Positions 35,103-43,880 of a DNA stretch of 64,000 nucleotides are shown here, one piece after another. Below the pieces are notes generated by a model. The model had not been told where the DNA came from, ran no database searches, and saw nothing but the letters and a program-made list of their open reading frames with translations. The first letter of the stretch is position 1; each line of letters opens with the position of its first letter. Source of the DNA: JAAYED01 sp040772225 (lineage in GTDB: Bacteria > Chloroflexota > Anaerolineae > UBA1429); assembly GCA_040772225.1 (NCBI GenBank), contig JAXGYO010000005.1, positions 1 through 64,000 of the forward strand. Reading direction: 5' to 3'. The position numbers and the translations under genes are program-made.

Positions 35103-35128
35103 CTGCGGTGTGCGCTTGCTCGTATGAT
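35099..35128 (+). promoter_or_regulatory. Promoter of the type III restriction-modification operon
   Basis: TTGACT (35099-35104), 18-base spacer, TATGAT (35123-35128), 57 bases before the methylase start. Confidence 0.6.
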
Positions 35129-35184
35129 GATCCCGTGTTTGGGTGAACCGCACTGGAGAGCACGGACCTCAGACTGGAGCGAGC

Positions 35185-38100
35185 ATGGCACGCAGGAAAT
35201 CGAGAACCCGCGACGTTGCATCCTATGAACACCGGCACGAGGAGCGCGCCAACAACCCGCCCGCCGGGTTGGTGACGGCGGGCACTGACCCCGATCGCGG
35301 CGAACGGCGCACGTATGCCTATGACCCGCATCTGGACCCGCAACTGGTGTGGGCGGGCAAGGCCGAGCATACCTCCTTTGACGTGCCCACCGTCTCGCTG
35401 CACGTCCACGAACGGATAGACCCGCTCACGATCATTGAAGCGGTGCGGCGCGAGGCCGAGGCCCCGGCGCCGGTTCCAACGCAACTGTCCTTTTTCGCCA
35501 CCCCAGCCGAGAACCCGCCGGTGCGCGAGGCGATCCAGTTCTACCGCCACCGCCACGGGTGGACCAACCGCCTGGTGGCCGGCGACTCGTTGCTGGTGAT
35601 GAACTCGCTTCTGGAAAAGGAGGGACTGGGCGGCAAGGTGCAGATGGTGTACATCGACCCGCCCTACGGCATCAAGTACGGCTCCAACTTTCAGCCCTTT
35701 GTGAACCGACGCAGCGTACGCGACGGGCGCGACGATGATTTGACCGGAGAGCCGGAGCAGGTGCGTGCCTTTCGCGACACCTGGGAGCTGGGCCTGCACT
35801 CTTACCTCGCGTACCTGCGCGACCGCCTGCTCCTCGCCCGGGAACTGCTCACCGACTCGGGCTCCTGCTTTGTCCAGATCAGCGACGTGAACGTCCACCA
35901 CGTTCGTGAACTTATGGACGAGGTGTTCGGCGCTGAGAACTTCGTCTCGCAGATCGCTTTCCTCAAGACCACAGCAAAAGCCAGCGTCCTTCTCGACTCG
36001 GTGTATGACATGATCATCTGGTATGCAAGAAGCAAGCCAACCCTCAAGTCGCGAACCCTGTACTTCGAGAAGATACCGGGTGGTGAGGGTACGACCCAGT
36101 ATGTCTGGGAGGAAAACGTGCACACTGGTCAGATTGGGCGAGGGCCACAGTCCGAGCTATCTGGCGTCGCAGGTGACACAGGTATACGCATTTTCGCCGC
36201 GGATAATCTGACTTCCCAGTCTGCGAGTAGTACTACCCTCGTCCCGTTTGATCATGATGGCAAGACGTTTCACCCTGGCAAGGGCGGCTGGAAATCCAAC
36301 ACAGAAGGGTTGACTAAGCTTGCGCAAGCGGGGCGACTGATGCCCATCGGGAACTCATTGATGTACAAGCGATACCTTGACGACTTCCCGGTCTACTCTA
36401 TTGGGAACATGTGGCGAGACACCCTGATGACGGGTTTCAGCGAGAGCAAGATATACGTGGTACAGACCTCTCAGAAGGCGATTCAGCGCTGCATGCTCCT
36501 CGCTACGGATCCCGGGGACCTGATCTTTGACCCCACCTGTGGCTCGGGCACCACGGCCTACGTGGCCGAGCAGTGGGGCCGTCGCTGGATCACCTGCGAC
36601 ACCTCGCGCGTCGCGCTGGCCCTGGCCCGCCAGCGCCTGATGACCGCCACGTACGACTACTACCAGCTGGCGCATCCCGCCGAGGGCGTGGGCAGCGGGT
36701 TCATCTACAAGACCGTGCCCCACGTGACGCTCAAATCCATCGCCAACAACCCGGACATCCACGAGGGAATGACCCGCGAGGAGATCGACGCGGCCATCGC
36801 CCGCCACGCGCCGCAGGAGACGCTCTACGATCAGCCGCTCGTGGACCGTGGCATGGCCCGGGTCTCTGGACCGTTCACCGTCGAGGCCGTGCCGTCGCCC
36901 GCCGTGCGCTCGGTGGATGAGGTGCTCGACCCGCCCACGCCCGTCGCCGACGACACGCTGTCACGTACCGGCGAGACGCTTCGCCAGGAGGAGTGGCGCG
37001 ACGAGCTCATGCGCACCGGCATCCGCGCCAAGGCCGGTCAGATGATCCGCTTTGCGCGCCTGGAGGCGCTGCCCGGCTGCCGCTGGTTGCATGCCGTGGG
37101 CGAGACCCGCCCCAGCGATGACGGGGCGGGCCGCGTTGGGGAAGGCGCCAGCGCCTATGACCCGCTGCGCGTGGTGGTCTCCTTCGGCCCGGAGCATGCG
37201 CCCCTCACCGGCAACCAGGTGGAGCAGGCGCTGGAGGAGGCGCAGCATCTGGTGCCTCGCCCGCAGATGCTTGTCTATGCTGCCTTTCAGTTCGATCCGT
37301 ATGCGGCACGGGACATCGACGAGACACAGTGGCCCGGCGTGACCCTGCTCAAGGCCAAGATGGCGGACGACCTGCTGGTGGATGATCTGAAGAAGAAACG
37401 CGCCAGCAACGAGTCGTTCTGGCTCATCGGCCAGCCGGATGTGGAAGTGGTTAGTGTAGAGTGGCTAGTGGCCAGTGGCGGACAGAGGATTATGCGATAT
37501 GAGCGGTTTAAGGAGCTATCGGGAGTTGATAGTCTGGCAGAGATCGCTGGACTTGGTGGAGGCGGTGTACCGTCTGACGCAGGGGCTACCGGCCAGCGAA
37601 AGGTTCGGGCTGGCGGGTCAACTGCGCAGGGCGGTCGTATCGATCCCCTCGAATATCGCAGAGGGGCAATCGCGGAACTCCACCGGCGAGTTTCTTCAGG
37701 CGCTGGGGGTGGCGAGGGGATCGCTGGCGGAGGTCGAGACACAACTTTTGATCATGGGTCGGCTGGGATACCTGGCGGAGGAGCCGCTGCAAGTGGTGCT
37801 GGCAGAGTGCGCGGAGATCGGGAGGATGCTGAACGGGCTGATGCGCTCACTGCGCTCCTCGCGCTGACGCCTGACCACTTGCCACTGACCACCAGGCACT
37901 ATTCACAAGTCACTGTTCGTGGCTTTGACTATTACAACACGCACACGGGCGATCTCGAGTCCGGCGGCGCGGACCGCATTGCCGTCTGGATGCTCGACAC
38001 GGACTATGATGGGCGCTCGCTGTACCCGCGGCAGGTGTTCTTCCCCATGGCAGGCGCGCGGGAAGGATGGGCGCGCCTGGCGCGCACGCTACGGGCCGAG

Positions 38101-38235
38101 ATCGACGAGGAACTGATCGAGGCGTACCGGGGCACCGAATCGCTGCCCTTTGTGCCCGGCCCTCGCCGGCAGATCGCCGTCAAGATCGTGGACGACCGGG
38201 GCATCGAGAGCCTGCGCATCCTGGGGGTGGACTGA
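35185..38235 (+). CDS. mod: Type III DNA methyltransferase (Mod) with in-frame insertion
   Basis: 1016-residue adenine-N6 methylase that modifies the recognition site and guides the restriction subunit. Beta-class order: motif IV DPPYGIKYG at about residue 158 comes before the SAM-binding motif DPTCGSGTT at about residue 449. The C-terminus reads normally (VTVRGFDYYNTHTG, VWMLDTDYDGRSLYPRQVFF). Between residues about 755 and 907 a Gly-rich, low-complexity stretch interrupts it: the DNA there is an inserted four-helix-bundle gene read in the wrong frame, with no stop. Whether Mod still works is unknown. ATG 35185 has GGAG 5 bases upstream. The stop overlaps res (TGATG). Confidence 0.88.
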   Translation: MARRKSRTRDVASYEHRHEERANNPPAGLVTAGTDPDRGERRTYAYDPHLDPQLVWAGKAEHTSFDVPTVSLHVHERIDPLTIIEAVRREAEAPAPVPTQLSFFATPAENPPVREAIQFYRHRHGWTNRLVAGDSLLVMNSLLEKEGLGGKVQMVYIDPPYGIKYGSNFQPFVNRRSVRDGRDDDLTGEPEQVRAFRDTWELGLHSYLAYLRDRLLLARELLTDSGSCFVQISDVNVHHVRELMDEVFGAENFVSQIAFLKTTAKASVLLDSVYDMIIWYARSKPTLKSRTLYFEKIPGGEGTTQYVWEENVHTGQIGRGPQSELSGVAGDTGIRIFAADNLTSQSASSTTLVPFDHDGKTFHPGKGGWKSNTEGLTKLAQAGRLMPIGNSLMYKRYLDDFPVYSIGNMWRDTLMTGFSESKIYVVQTSQKAIQRCMLLATDPGDLIFDPTCGSGTTAYVAEQWGRRWITCDTSRVALALARQRLMTATYDYYQLAHPAEGVGSGFIYKTVPHVTLKSIANNPDIHEGMTREEIDAAIARHAPQETLYDQPLVDRGMARVSGPFTVEAVPSPAVRSVDEVLDPPTPVADDTLSRTGETLRQEEWRDELMRTGIRAKAGQMIRFARLEALPGCRWLHAVGETRPSDDGAGRVGEGASAYDPLRVVVSFGPEHAPLTGNQVEQALEEAQHLVPRPQMLVYAAFQFDPYAARDIDETQWPGVTLLKAKMADDLLVDDLKKKRASNESFWLIGQPDVEVVSVEWLVASGGQRIMRYERFKELSGVDSLAEIAGLGGGGVPSDAGATGQRKVRAGGSTAQGGRIDPLEYRRGAIAELHRRVSSGAGGGEGIAGGGRDTTFDHGSAGIPGGGAAASGAGRVRGDREDAERADALTALLALTPDHLPLTTRHYSQVTVRGFDYYNTHTGDLESGGADRIAVWMLDTDYDGRSLYPRQVFFPMAGAREGWARLARTLRAEIDEELIEAYRGTESLPFVPGPRRQIAVKIVDDRGIESLRILGVD
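37447..37906 (+). mobile_element. Inserted IVP/Avd-like element inside mod
   Basis: About 460 bases bounded by imperfect inverted repeats: left 37447-37481 (GTGGCTAGTGGCCAGTGG core) and right 37870-37906 (its near-complement, CCACTTGCCACTGACCAC core). It encodes one four-helix-bundle protein and leaves the host frame open. Related genes occur in 23S rRNA intervening sequences and intergenic units with similar AGTGG-rich flanks (family knowledge). Exact edges are uncertain. Confidence 0.7.
37499..37867 (+). CDS. Four-helix-bundle protein (23S rRNA IVP/Avd-like family)
   Basis: 122 residues nested in mod, in a different frame. Family signature: YRELIVWQRSLDLVEAVYRL, GLAGQLRRAVVSIPSNIAEG, SRNSTGEFLQALGVARGSLA and EVETQLLIMGRLGYL. 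The family includes intervening-sequence proteins and the Avd protein of diversity-generating retroelements; its role outside those systems is unknown. ATG 37499 has AGAGGA 9 bases upstream. No reverse transcriptase or template repeat was found nearby. Confidence 0.88.
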   Translation: MSGLRSYRELIVWQRSLDLVEAVYRLTQGLPASERFGLAGQLRRAVVSIPSNIAEGQSRNSTGEFLQALGVARGSLAEVETQLLIMGRLGYLAEEPLQVVLAECAEIGRMLNGLMRSLRSSR

Positions 38236-41087
38236 TGCCCAGCGCGACTATCGACCGCTTGATCGTCAACTCGCCCTACCGCAGGCCGACCCATCACTGG
38301 CGCTATGACCCCGACACGCAGTTGTTCGACCTGGTCGAGGGGCGCCGCCCGGCGGGCTATGTCGTCGCCACGCCCGGCGCCCGCGACTGGAACGACCCGG
38401 GGCGATTTGTGCCCATCCCGCTGGTAAACACCATCCGTGGCCGTGTGGACGCGTGGCGCGAGGCGGGCTATCCGGGTGTCACCGGTGTGACGCGCCGCCT
38501 GCTGGAGCACTGGAACAGCGGCGAGGAGCACGAGTCGCGCCAGTTCTTCTTCTGCCAGTTGGAGGCGATCGAGACGGTGATCTGGCTCGCGGAGGCGCCG
38601 CCCTCGGAGCACACGGGTCTCGAAATCGCCGGCGATGGCAGCGCCTACCGGCGACTCTGCTGCAAGATGGCCACCGGCGCCGGCAAGACCGTCGTCATGG
38701 CCATGCTCATCGCCTGGCAGGTACTGAACAAGCTCACCTACCCGCAGGACCCCCGCTATGCGCGAAACGTGCTCGTCCTGGCGCCCGGCCTCACGGTGCG
38801 CAGTCGCCTCTCCGTGCTCAACCCCGATGCAGAGGACTCGTTCTATCGCGAGTTCCCCGTGGTTCCCTCGGGCGACCTGATGGAGCGCCTGCGCCAGGGG
38901 CGCGTGATAGTGCGCAACTGGCAGTCGCTGGCCTGGGAGAGCGAGGAGCAGGTGGCGCGCAGGCGCAGCGTGGACAAGCGCGGGCCGCTCAGCGACGAGG
39001 CCTGGACGCGCAAGGTCCTGGGGGACATGCACCGCGCCCGCAACCTGCTGGTGATCAACGACGAGGCACATCATGCCTGGCGCGCCAACCCCGAGGCCGT
39101 CGCCAAGTACATGCGTCGGCGCGACATGAAGGACAGCGCCACCGAGGCCACCGTGTGGGTGGGGGGACTGGACCGCCTGCATGCCACGCGCGGCATCATT
39201 ACTGCCTATGACTTTTCCGCGACGCCTTTTGCGCCCTCGGGGAACCGCAGCACTGAAGAGACCCTGTTTGGTTGGATCGTCAGCGACTTTGGACTGAACG
39301 ATGCCATCGAGTCCGGCCTCGTCAAGACACCCCGAGTGGTCATTCGCGACGACGCCCTCGCGAACGCCTCGACATACCGGTCGCGCCTCTATCACATCTA
39401 TAACGATCCTGACGTGCGCGACGACCTAAACCGTCGCGCCGCCCCCGAGGAGCCGCTGCCTGATCTCGTCCGCAACGCTTACTACCTGCTCGGGTACGAC
39501 TGGCGCGACTGGATGCGCCGCTGGGAGCAGGACGGCGCGCCCACGCCGCCGGTCATGATCACTGTTGCCAATCGTACCGAGACCGCCGCACGCGTCGCCT
39601 ATACGTTCCAGACCGACCAGATAGCCATCGAGGAGCTGTGCGAGCCGGAGACCATCCTGCACATCGACAGCAAGGTGCTCTCAGACGCCGAGGCGCAGGA
39701 GGAGCCGGTCGACACCCCGTTTCCCGTGAGTGAGGACGAAGAGGACGACCATGGAAATGGTGATGACGGCGACCATAACGACGAAGAGTCCGAGGAGGTG
39801 AAAGAGACGCTGACGAAGAAACAGCGCGCCGAGTTGCTGCGTCGCATGGTCGATACCGTGGGCAGGCCCGGCGAAGCCGGGGCCGCGGTGCGCAACGTGA
39901 TCTCTGTCGGCATGTTGAGCGAGGGGTGGGACGCGCGTACGGTGACCCACATCATGGGGCTGCGTGCGTTCACAAGCCAGTTGTTGTGCGAGCAGGTGGT
40001 CGGACGCGGGCTACGGCGTACTTCCTACGACGTGAATCCGGACACCGGGCTGTACGAGCCAGAGTACGTCAACGTCTTTGGCGTCCCGTTCAGTTTTCTT
40101 CCCCAGGAAGGGGGACACGATCCGACGGAGCGACGGATCGCTACGCGGCTGCCCGTCTTTGCGGACCCGGAACGTCGTGAGTATGAGATCACCTGGCCGA
40201 ATCTGCTGCGAGTCGATAGCGTGCTCCACCCGCGGTTGACTGTGGATTGGTCGCAGGTTAGACCACTCGATCTTGACGCCTCGGAGACGGCACAGGTGGC
40301 AGAACTGGCGCCGGTGCTCGACGGGCGGCCCGATGTCACGCACATCTCAGAGATCGCCCTGGAACAGCTGGCACACGAATTTCGCACGCAACGAATCGTA
40401 TTCGCCACCGCGCGCAACGTCTATGCCGGCATGGTTCAGACATGGACGGGCGATCACGACCTCCTGCTGGCACAGCTGATCCGCCTCGTGGAGCGGTTTA
40501 TGGCGTCTGACCGTGTGCGCATCTCGCCGCCGCTGTTCTACAGTGATCCGCTACGCCGCCGTCTGATCTTGACGCTGAACATGACGGCACTTGTACAGCA
40601 CGTCCTGAGCGCCGTCCAGTCGTCAAGCACCGATCGTCTCGTGCCCGTCTTTGACCGCGACCGCCCGGTGGGGTCAACAGGGCAGATGGGGGTCTGGTAT
40701 ACCGGGCGACCCACGGTGCCTGCGGTTCGGTCGCACCTCAACCGCGCCGTGCTCGACAGCACCTGGGAGGGGTCAGATGCCTGGGCGCTGGACCATCATC
40801 CGGCGGTGGCCGCCTGGGCCAAGAATGACCACCTCGGGTTTCAGGTCTACTACACGTATCGCGGCGCCGTGCGCGCGTTCCGCCCGGACTTTTTGGTCAG
40901 GCTCGCGGACGGAGCCATGATGGTGCTGGAGACTAAGGGTCAGGATGACGACGAGCAGCGCGCCAAGCGTGAGGCGCTCGACCGGTGGATACAGGCAGTG
41001 AATGCGCATGGCGCCTTTGGCACCTGGTCGTCCGCGGTGCTGCTCCAGCCGGGTGCCATCCTCGATTTGCTGGAGAGTACGGGGTAG
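38235..41087 (+). CDS. res: Type III restriction enzyme Res subunit (helicase-nuclease)
   Basis: 950-residue ATP-dependent endonuclease subunit acting with Mod. SF2 helicase motifs: Walker A MATGAGKTVVM (about residue 146), DEAH box INDEAHHAW (276), SATPFAPSG, and motif VI QVVGRGLRRTSYD. C-terminal PD-ExK nuclease: RPDFLVRL (about 884) and LETKGQDD (Glu899, Lys901). All motifs look intact. ATG 38235 overlaps the mod stop by one base. Confidence 0.93.
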   Translation: MPSATIDRLIVNSPYRRPTHHWRYDPDTQLFDLVEGRRPAGYVVATPGARDWNDPGRFVPIPLVNTIRGRVDAWREAGYPGVTGVTRRLLEHWNSGEEHESRQFFFCQLEAIETVIWLAEAPPSEHTGLEIAGDGSAYRRLCCKMATGAGKTVVMAMLIAWQVLNKLTYPQDPRYARNVLVLAPGLTVRSRLSVLNPDAEDSFYREFPVVPSGDLMERLRQGRVIVRNWQSLAWESEEQVARRRSVDKRGPLSDEAWTRKVLGDMHRARNLLVINDEAHHAWRANPEAVAKYMRRRDMKDSATEATVWVGGLDRLHATRGIITAYDFSATPFAPSGNRSTEETLFGWIVSDFGLNDAIESGLVKTPRVVIRDDALANASTYRSRLYHIYNDPDVRDDLNRRAAPEEPLPDLVRNAYYLLGYDWRDWMRRWEQDGAPTPPVMITVANRTETAARVAYTFQTDQIAIEELCEPETILHIDSKVLSDAEAQEEPVDTPFPVSEDEEDDHGNGDDGDHNDEESEEVKETLTKKQRAELLRRMVDTVGRPGEAGAAVRNVISVGMLSEGWDARTVTHIMGLRAFTSQLLCEQVVGRGLRRTSYDVNPDTGLYEPEYVNVFGVPFSFLPQEGGHDPTERRIATRLPVFADPERREYEITWPNLLRVDSVLHPRLTVDWSQVRPLDLDASETAQVAELAPVLDGRPDVTHISEIALEQLAHEFRTQRIVFATARNVYAGMVQTWTGDHDLLLAQLIRLVERFMASDRVRISPPLFYSDPLRRRLILTLNMTALVQHVLSAVQSSSTDRLVPVFDRDRPVGSTGQMGVWYTGRPTVPAVRSHLNRAVLDSTWEGSDAWALDHHPAVAAWAKNDHLGFQVYYTYRGAVRAFRPDFLVRLADGAMMVLETKGQDDDEQRAKREALDRWIQAVNAHGAFGTWSSAVLLQPGAILDLLESTG

Positions 41088-41177
41088 CAAGTGCGACCCG
41101 GTCTTGCACGCCGCGAGATCCGTCTTGGCGGCAACCGCCGCTTGGCAGGCTAGAATCTGATGAGCGCCGCTGCGTGG

Positions 41178-41183
41178 TATAAT
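41178..41183 (+). promoter_or_regulatory. Extended -10 promoter element
   Basis: TATAAT preceded by TGG (extended -10), 52 bases before the FAD oxidoreductase start. No clear -35. Confidence 0.5.
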
Positions 41184-41234
41184 CCTTGCATCTTGGTCCG
41201 CTGACTGCCTATCCGCCCATCTGGAGGAGCCTCT

Positions 41235-42530
41235 ATGCCCAGGAATATCGCTATTGTCGGCGCCGGCCTGACGGGCCTGAGCGCCGCGGATATGCTCAGT
41301 GCCGCCGGTCACACGGTCACAATCTACGAGGAACAGGCTGTCCCCGGAGGGCTGGCCGGCTCTTTCGAGGTGAACGGCATTCGCCTGGAAAAGTTCTACC
41401 ACCACCTGTTCACCAGCGATACCACGATGGTGGCTCTCATCGAACGGCTCGGGCTGGGTGACCTGCTCGAGTGGCAGCCCAGCATCACGTCCTATTTTGT
41501 GAACCGCATCTACCGGCTCAGCACGCCGCTGGACCTGCTGCGTTTCGACCGGGTCAGCTTTATCGACAGGATTCGCCTGGGCCTGCTGACGTTGCGTACG
41601 CGCACCATCAAGGACTGGATGCCGCTGGAAGAGATCACCGCGCACGAGTGGCTGGTGGCCATGGGGGGCGAGAAGGTGTACCAGGCGGTATGGGAGCCGC
41701 TGCTGCGGGGCAAGTTTGGCCGCTACGCTGATGACGTCTCTGCCGTGTGGATGTGGAACAAGCTCAAACTGCGGGGCAGCTCGCGCGGAGAAACGCAGGA
41801 GGAGCGCCTGGGCTACCTGAGGGGTGGCTTTGGGCAGGTGATCGAGGCCTGGGAGGCGCTATTGCGGGCGCGAGGCGTGCGCCTGCTCCTGGGCACGCCT
41901 GCGCGAGAGTTACTCATCGCCGATGGACGGGTGACCGGCGTGCGCGCTGATGACGGCGTCACGCCCTATGATGCGGTGCTGGTGACAACGGCCCCCGAGA
42001 TTCTGTCCCGGCTGGCCCCCGGCCTTCCGGAGGGCTATCGCCAGCAACTCAACAGCATAGTCTACCTGGCGAACGTCTGTCTCGTGATGGAACTGGATCG
42101 CAGTCTCTCGGACACCTACTGGCTGAACGTCGGGGATCCCACCATTCCATTCACCGGCGTGATCGAACACACCAATTTCCAGCGGCCCGAAACCTATGGC
42201 GGTGCGCATCTGGCCTACCTCTCGCGCTATCTTGATCCCGCAGACCCCTACTATGCCATGGATGCTGACGCGCTGTTGGAGGCTTACCTGCCCTACCTGG
42301 GGCGCATGTTCCGCGGATTCGACCGCGCCTGGGTGCAACGCGCCTGGGCCTGGCGCGAGCGCTACACCCAGCCTGTGATCACGCGGGGCTATTCCCGGCT
42401 CAAGCCGCCCTATCGCACTCCTGTTGAGGGGCTCTGGCTGGGGTGTATGGCCCAGGTGTATCCCGAAGATCGCGGGATGAACTATGCCGTGGCATCTGGC
42501 CAGCGCGTTGCCGAGGAGATGCTCGCCTGA
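41235..42530 (+). CDS. FAD-dependent amine oxidase/desaturase-like oxidoreductase
   Basis: 431-residue flavoprotein. N-terminal dinucleotide fold IAIVGAGLTGLSAADMLSAA with GGLAGSFEVNG and the KFYHHLFTSD motif. C-terminal FAD contact VEGLWLGCMAQVYPEDRGMN. It belongs to the protoporphyrinogen-oxidase/carotenoid-desaturase-like superfamily; related proteins often sit with lipid or cell-envelope sugar genes, but no such partner is adjacent here. GGAGG lies before the ATG. Confidence 0.85.
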   Translation: MPRNIAIVGAGLTGLSAADMLSAAGHTVTIYEEQAVPGGLAGSFEVNGIRLEKFYHHLFTSDTTMVALIERLGLGDLLEWQPSITSYFVNRIYRLSTPLDLLRFDRVSFIDRIRLGLLTLRTRTIKDWMPLEEITAHEWLVAMGGEKVYQAVWEPLLRGKFGRYADDVSAVWMWNKLKLRGSSRGETQEERLGYLRGGFGQVIEAWEALLRARGVRLLLGTPARELLIADGRVTGVRADDGVTPYDAVLVTTAPEILSRLAPGLPEGYRQQLNSIVYLANVCLVMELDRSLSDTYWLNVGDPTIPFTGVIEHTNFQRPETYGGAHLAYLSRYLDPADPYYAMDADALLEAYLPYLGRMFRGFDRAWVQRAWAWRERYTQPVITRGYSRLKPPYRTPVEGLWLGCMAQVYPEDRGMNYAVASGQRVAEEMLA

Positions 42531-42679
42531 CCGTGCGCAGCCGGCGCACAGAAGCTGAAACAGACCGGGCGCTGTTGCGTATAGAGTGTTAGCGGCGGCA
42601 AGCGTGCTGTCGCGTTCTGGCTGAAGCTGTGCTATAGTAACAGTCAGGTTTTACTGCACCCATGGAGGGACATGATCCG

Positions 42680-43558
42680 ATGAATAAGCGTTCCATCCCC
42701 AGGTTGCGCGTTCTTGGCTTTGTGCTACTGGCGATTGTCGTCCTGGTGGTCGTGTTCTCTTCCTACACCATCGTGGACCCTGGCCATCGCGGCGTGGTGG
42801 TCATGCTGGGCAAGGTGGAGCGGACGGTTCTGGGTGAAGGATTCCACTTGATCCTCCCGCCCATGGTACGGCAGGTCATTCAGGTGGATGTCCGCACGAA
42901 AAAGCTCGAAGTGTTCACGGAGGCGGCTTCCTCCGACCTGCAGGCCATCAATCTGAATGTTGTGTTGAACTATCACGTGGACCCGCAGGCCGTCAACGAC
43001 CTCTATCAGGAGGTGGGCCTGGACTATGAGAACATCATCATCGGGCCTGCCCTCCAGGAGGCCATCAAGGCTGCGACGGCACGATTCAAGATCGATGCTG
43101 TCCTCAACCAGCGTGAGACTCTGAAAAAGATCATTCAGGACAATCTGGCCGCACGGCTCGCGGTGAACGACATTATCGTGGACCAGGTGTCGCTCGCCAA
43201 TGTGGAGTTCTCAGAGGAATTCAACCTCGCCATCGAGCGCAAGCAGGTGGCGGAGCAGGGCGCGCTTCAGAAGCAGTATGAGCTGCAGGCGGCTCAGAAG
43301 GACGTGGAGATCGCGCTGGCCAGGGCCGATGGCGAACGCAAGGCAGCCATCATCGCGGCTGAGGGCCGTGCCGAGTCGCGACGTGTCGAGGCGGAGGCAG
43401 AGGCCGAGGCCCTGGAGCTGATCGCGGCGCAACTGCGTAACAACCCGGAGCTGGTGCGTTACGAGTTTGCCACACGCCTGGCCCCCGGGGTGAACACGGT
43501 GCTGCTTCCGGCGGATTCCGACTTTATCCTCGGCTCGGACATTCTTAGCGGCCAATAG
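42680..43558 (+). CDS. Prohibitin/SPFH-domain membrane protein
   Basis: 292 residues. One N-terminal TM helix (VLGFVLLAIVVLVVVFSSY), the SPFH/Band-7 domain (TIVDPGHRGVVVMLGKVERT, YHVDPQAVNDLYQEVGLDYE, VEFSEEFNLAIERKQVAEQ), then a charged coiled coil (ADGERKAAIIAAEGRAESRR). It forms membrane-bound rings that organise proteases or lipids (family knowledge). The start at 42680 has GGAGGG 10 bases upstream; an earlier ATG at 42662 has none. Confidence 0.92.
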   Translation: MNKRSIPRLRVLGFVLLAIVVLVVVFSSYTIVDPGHRGVVVMLGKVERTVLGEGFHLILPPMVRQVIQVDVRTKKLEVFTEAASSDLQAINLNVVLNYHVDPQAVNDLYQEVGLDYENIIIGPALQEAIKAATARFKIDAVLNQRETLKKIIQDNLAARLAVNDIIVDQVSLANVEFSEEFNLAIERKQVAEQGALQKQYELQAAQKDVEIALARADGERKAAIIAAEGRAESRRVEAEAEAEALELIAAQLRNNPELVRYEFATRLAPGVNTVLLPADSDFILGSDILSGQ

Positions 43559-43584
43559 ACTGCTGACACACCGTCGCCCGTTCG

Positions 43585-43614
43585 AGAGCCCGGGGCCGCG
43601 CGCCGCCGGGCTCT
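43585..43614 (+). terminator. Terminator hairpin after the prohibitin gene
   Basis: AGAGCCCGG (43585-43593) pairs with CCGGGCTCT (43606-43614), followed by TGTCATT. Confidence 0.55.
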
Positions 43615-43765
43615 TGTCATTCCGCTGGTGGTACAGAGGCTCTCTGCCGGTGAGGATGGTCTCCTGGGTGCTGGCCACGCAGACACCGCGGCTGTGCGGC
43701 GTGACCTGTCTGGGATTGGGAACCTTTCGGATGTCTTTTCCGTCTCTGATATGTGTGAAACAACC

Positions 43766-43794
43766 TTGAACCTTGGCTTCATATATGCTAAACT
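43766..43794 (+). promoter_or_regulatory. Sigma-70 promoter
   Basis: TTGAAC (43766-43771), 17-base spacer, TAAACT (43789-43794), 87 bases before the PA14-LysM-SH3 gene. Confidence 0.6.
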
Positions 43795-43880
43795 TGATGT
43801 GCCAAGGGTCTATTGCCCTGTCTTGGGGGGCGCCATAGCGGCTCTAGCGGTCTAGCCGGGGGATCACACCAGGGAGTAAC

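Larger units (their letters stand above)
43559..43880. other. 322-base intergenic region
   Basis: It holds the prohibitin terminator (43585-43614) and the promoter of the PA14-LysM-SH3 gene (43766-43794). No further gene is supported. Confidence 0.5.

Noticed and set aside
37470..37870. Diversity-generating retroelement
   Set aside because: Only the Avd-like four-helix protein is present; no reverse transcriptase, template repeat or variable repeat was found near it.
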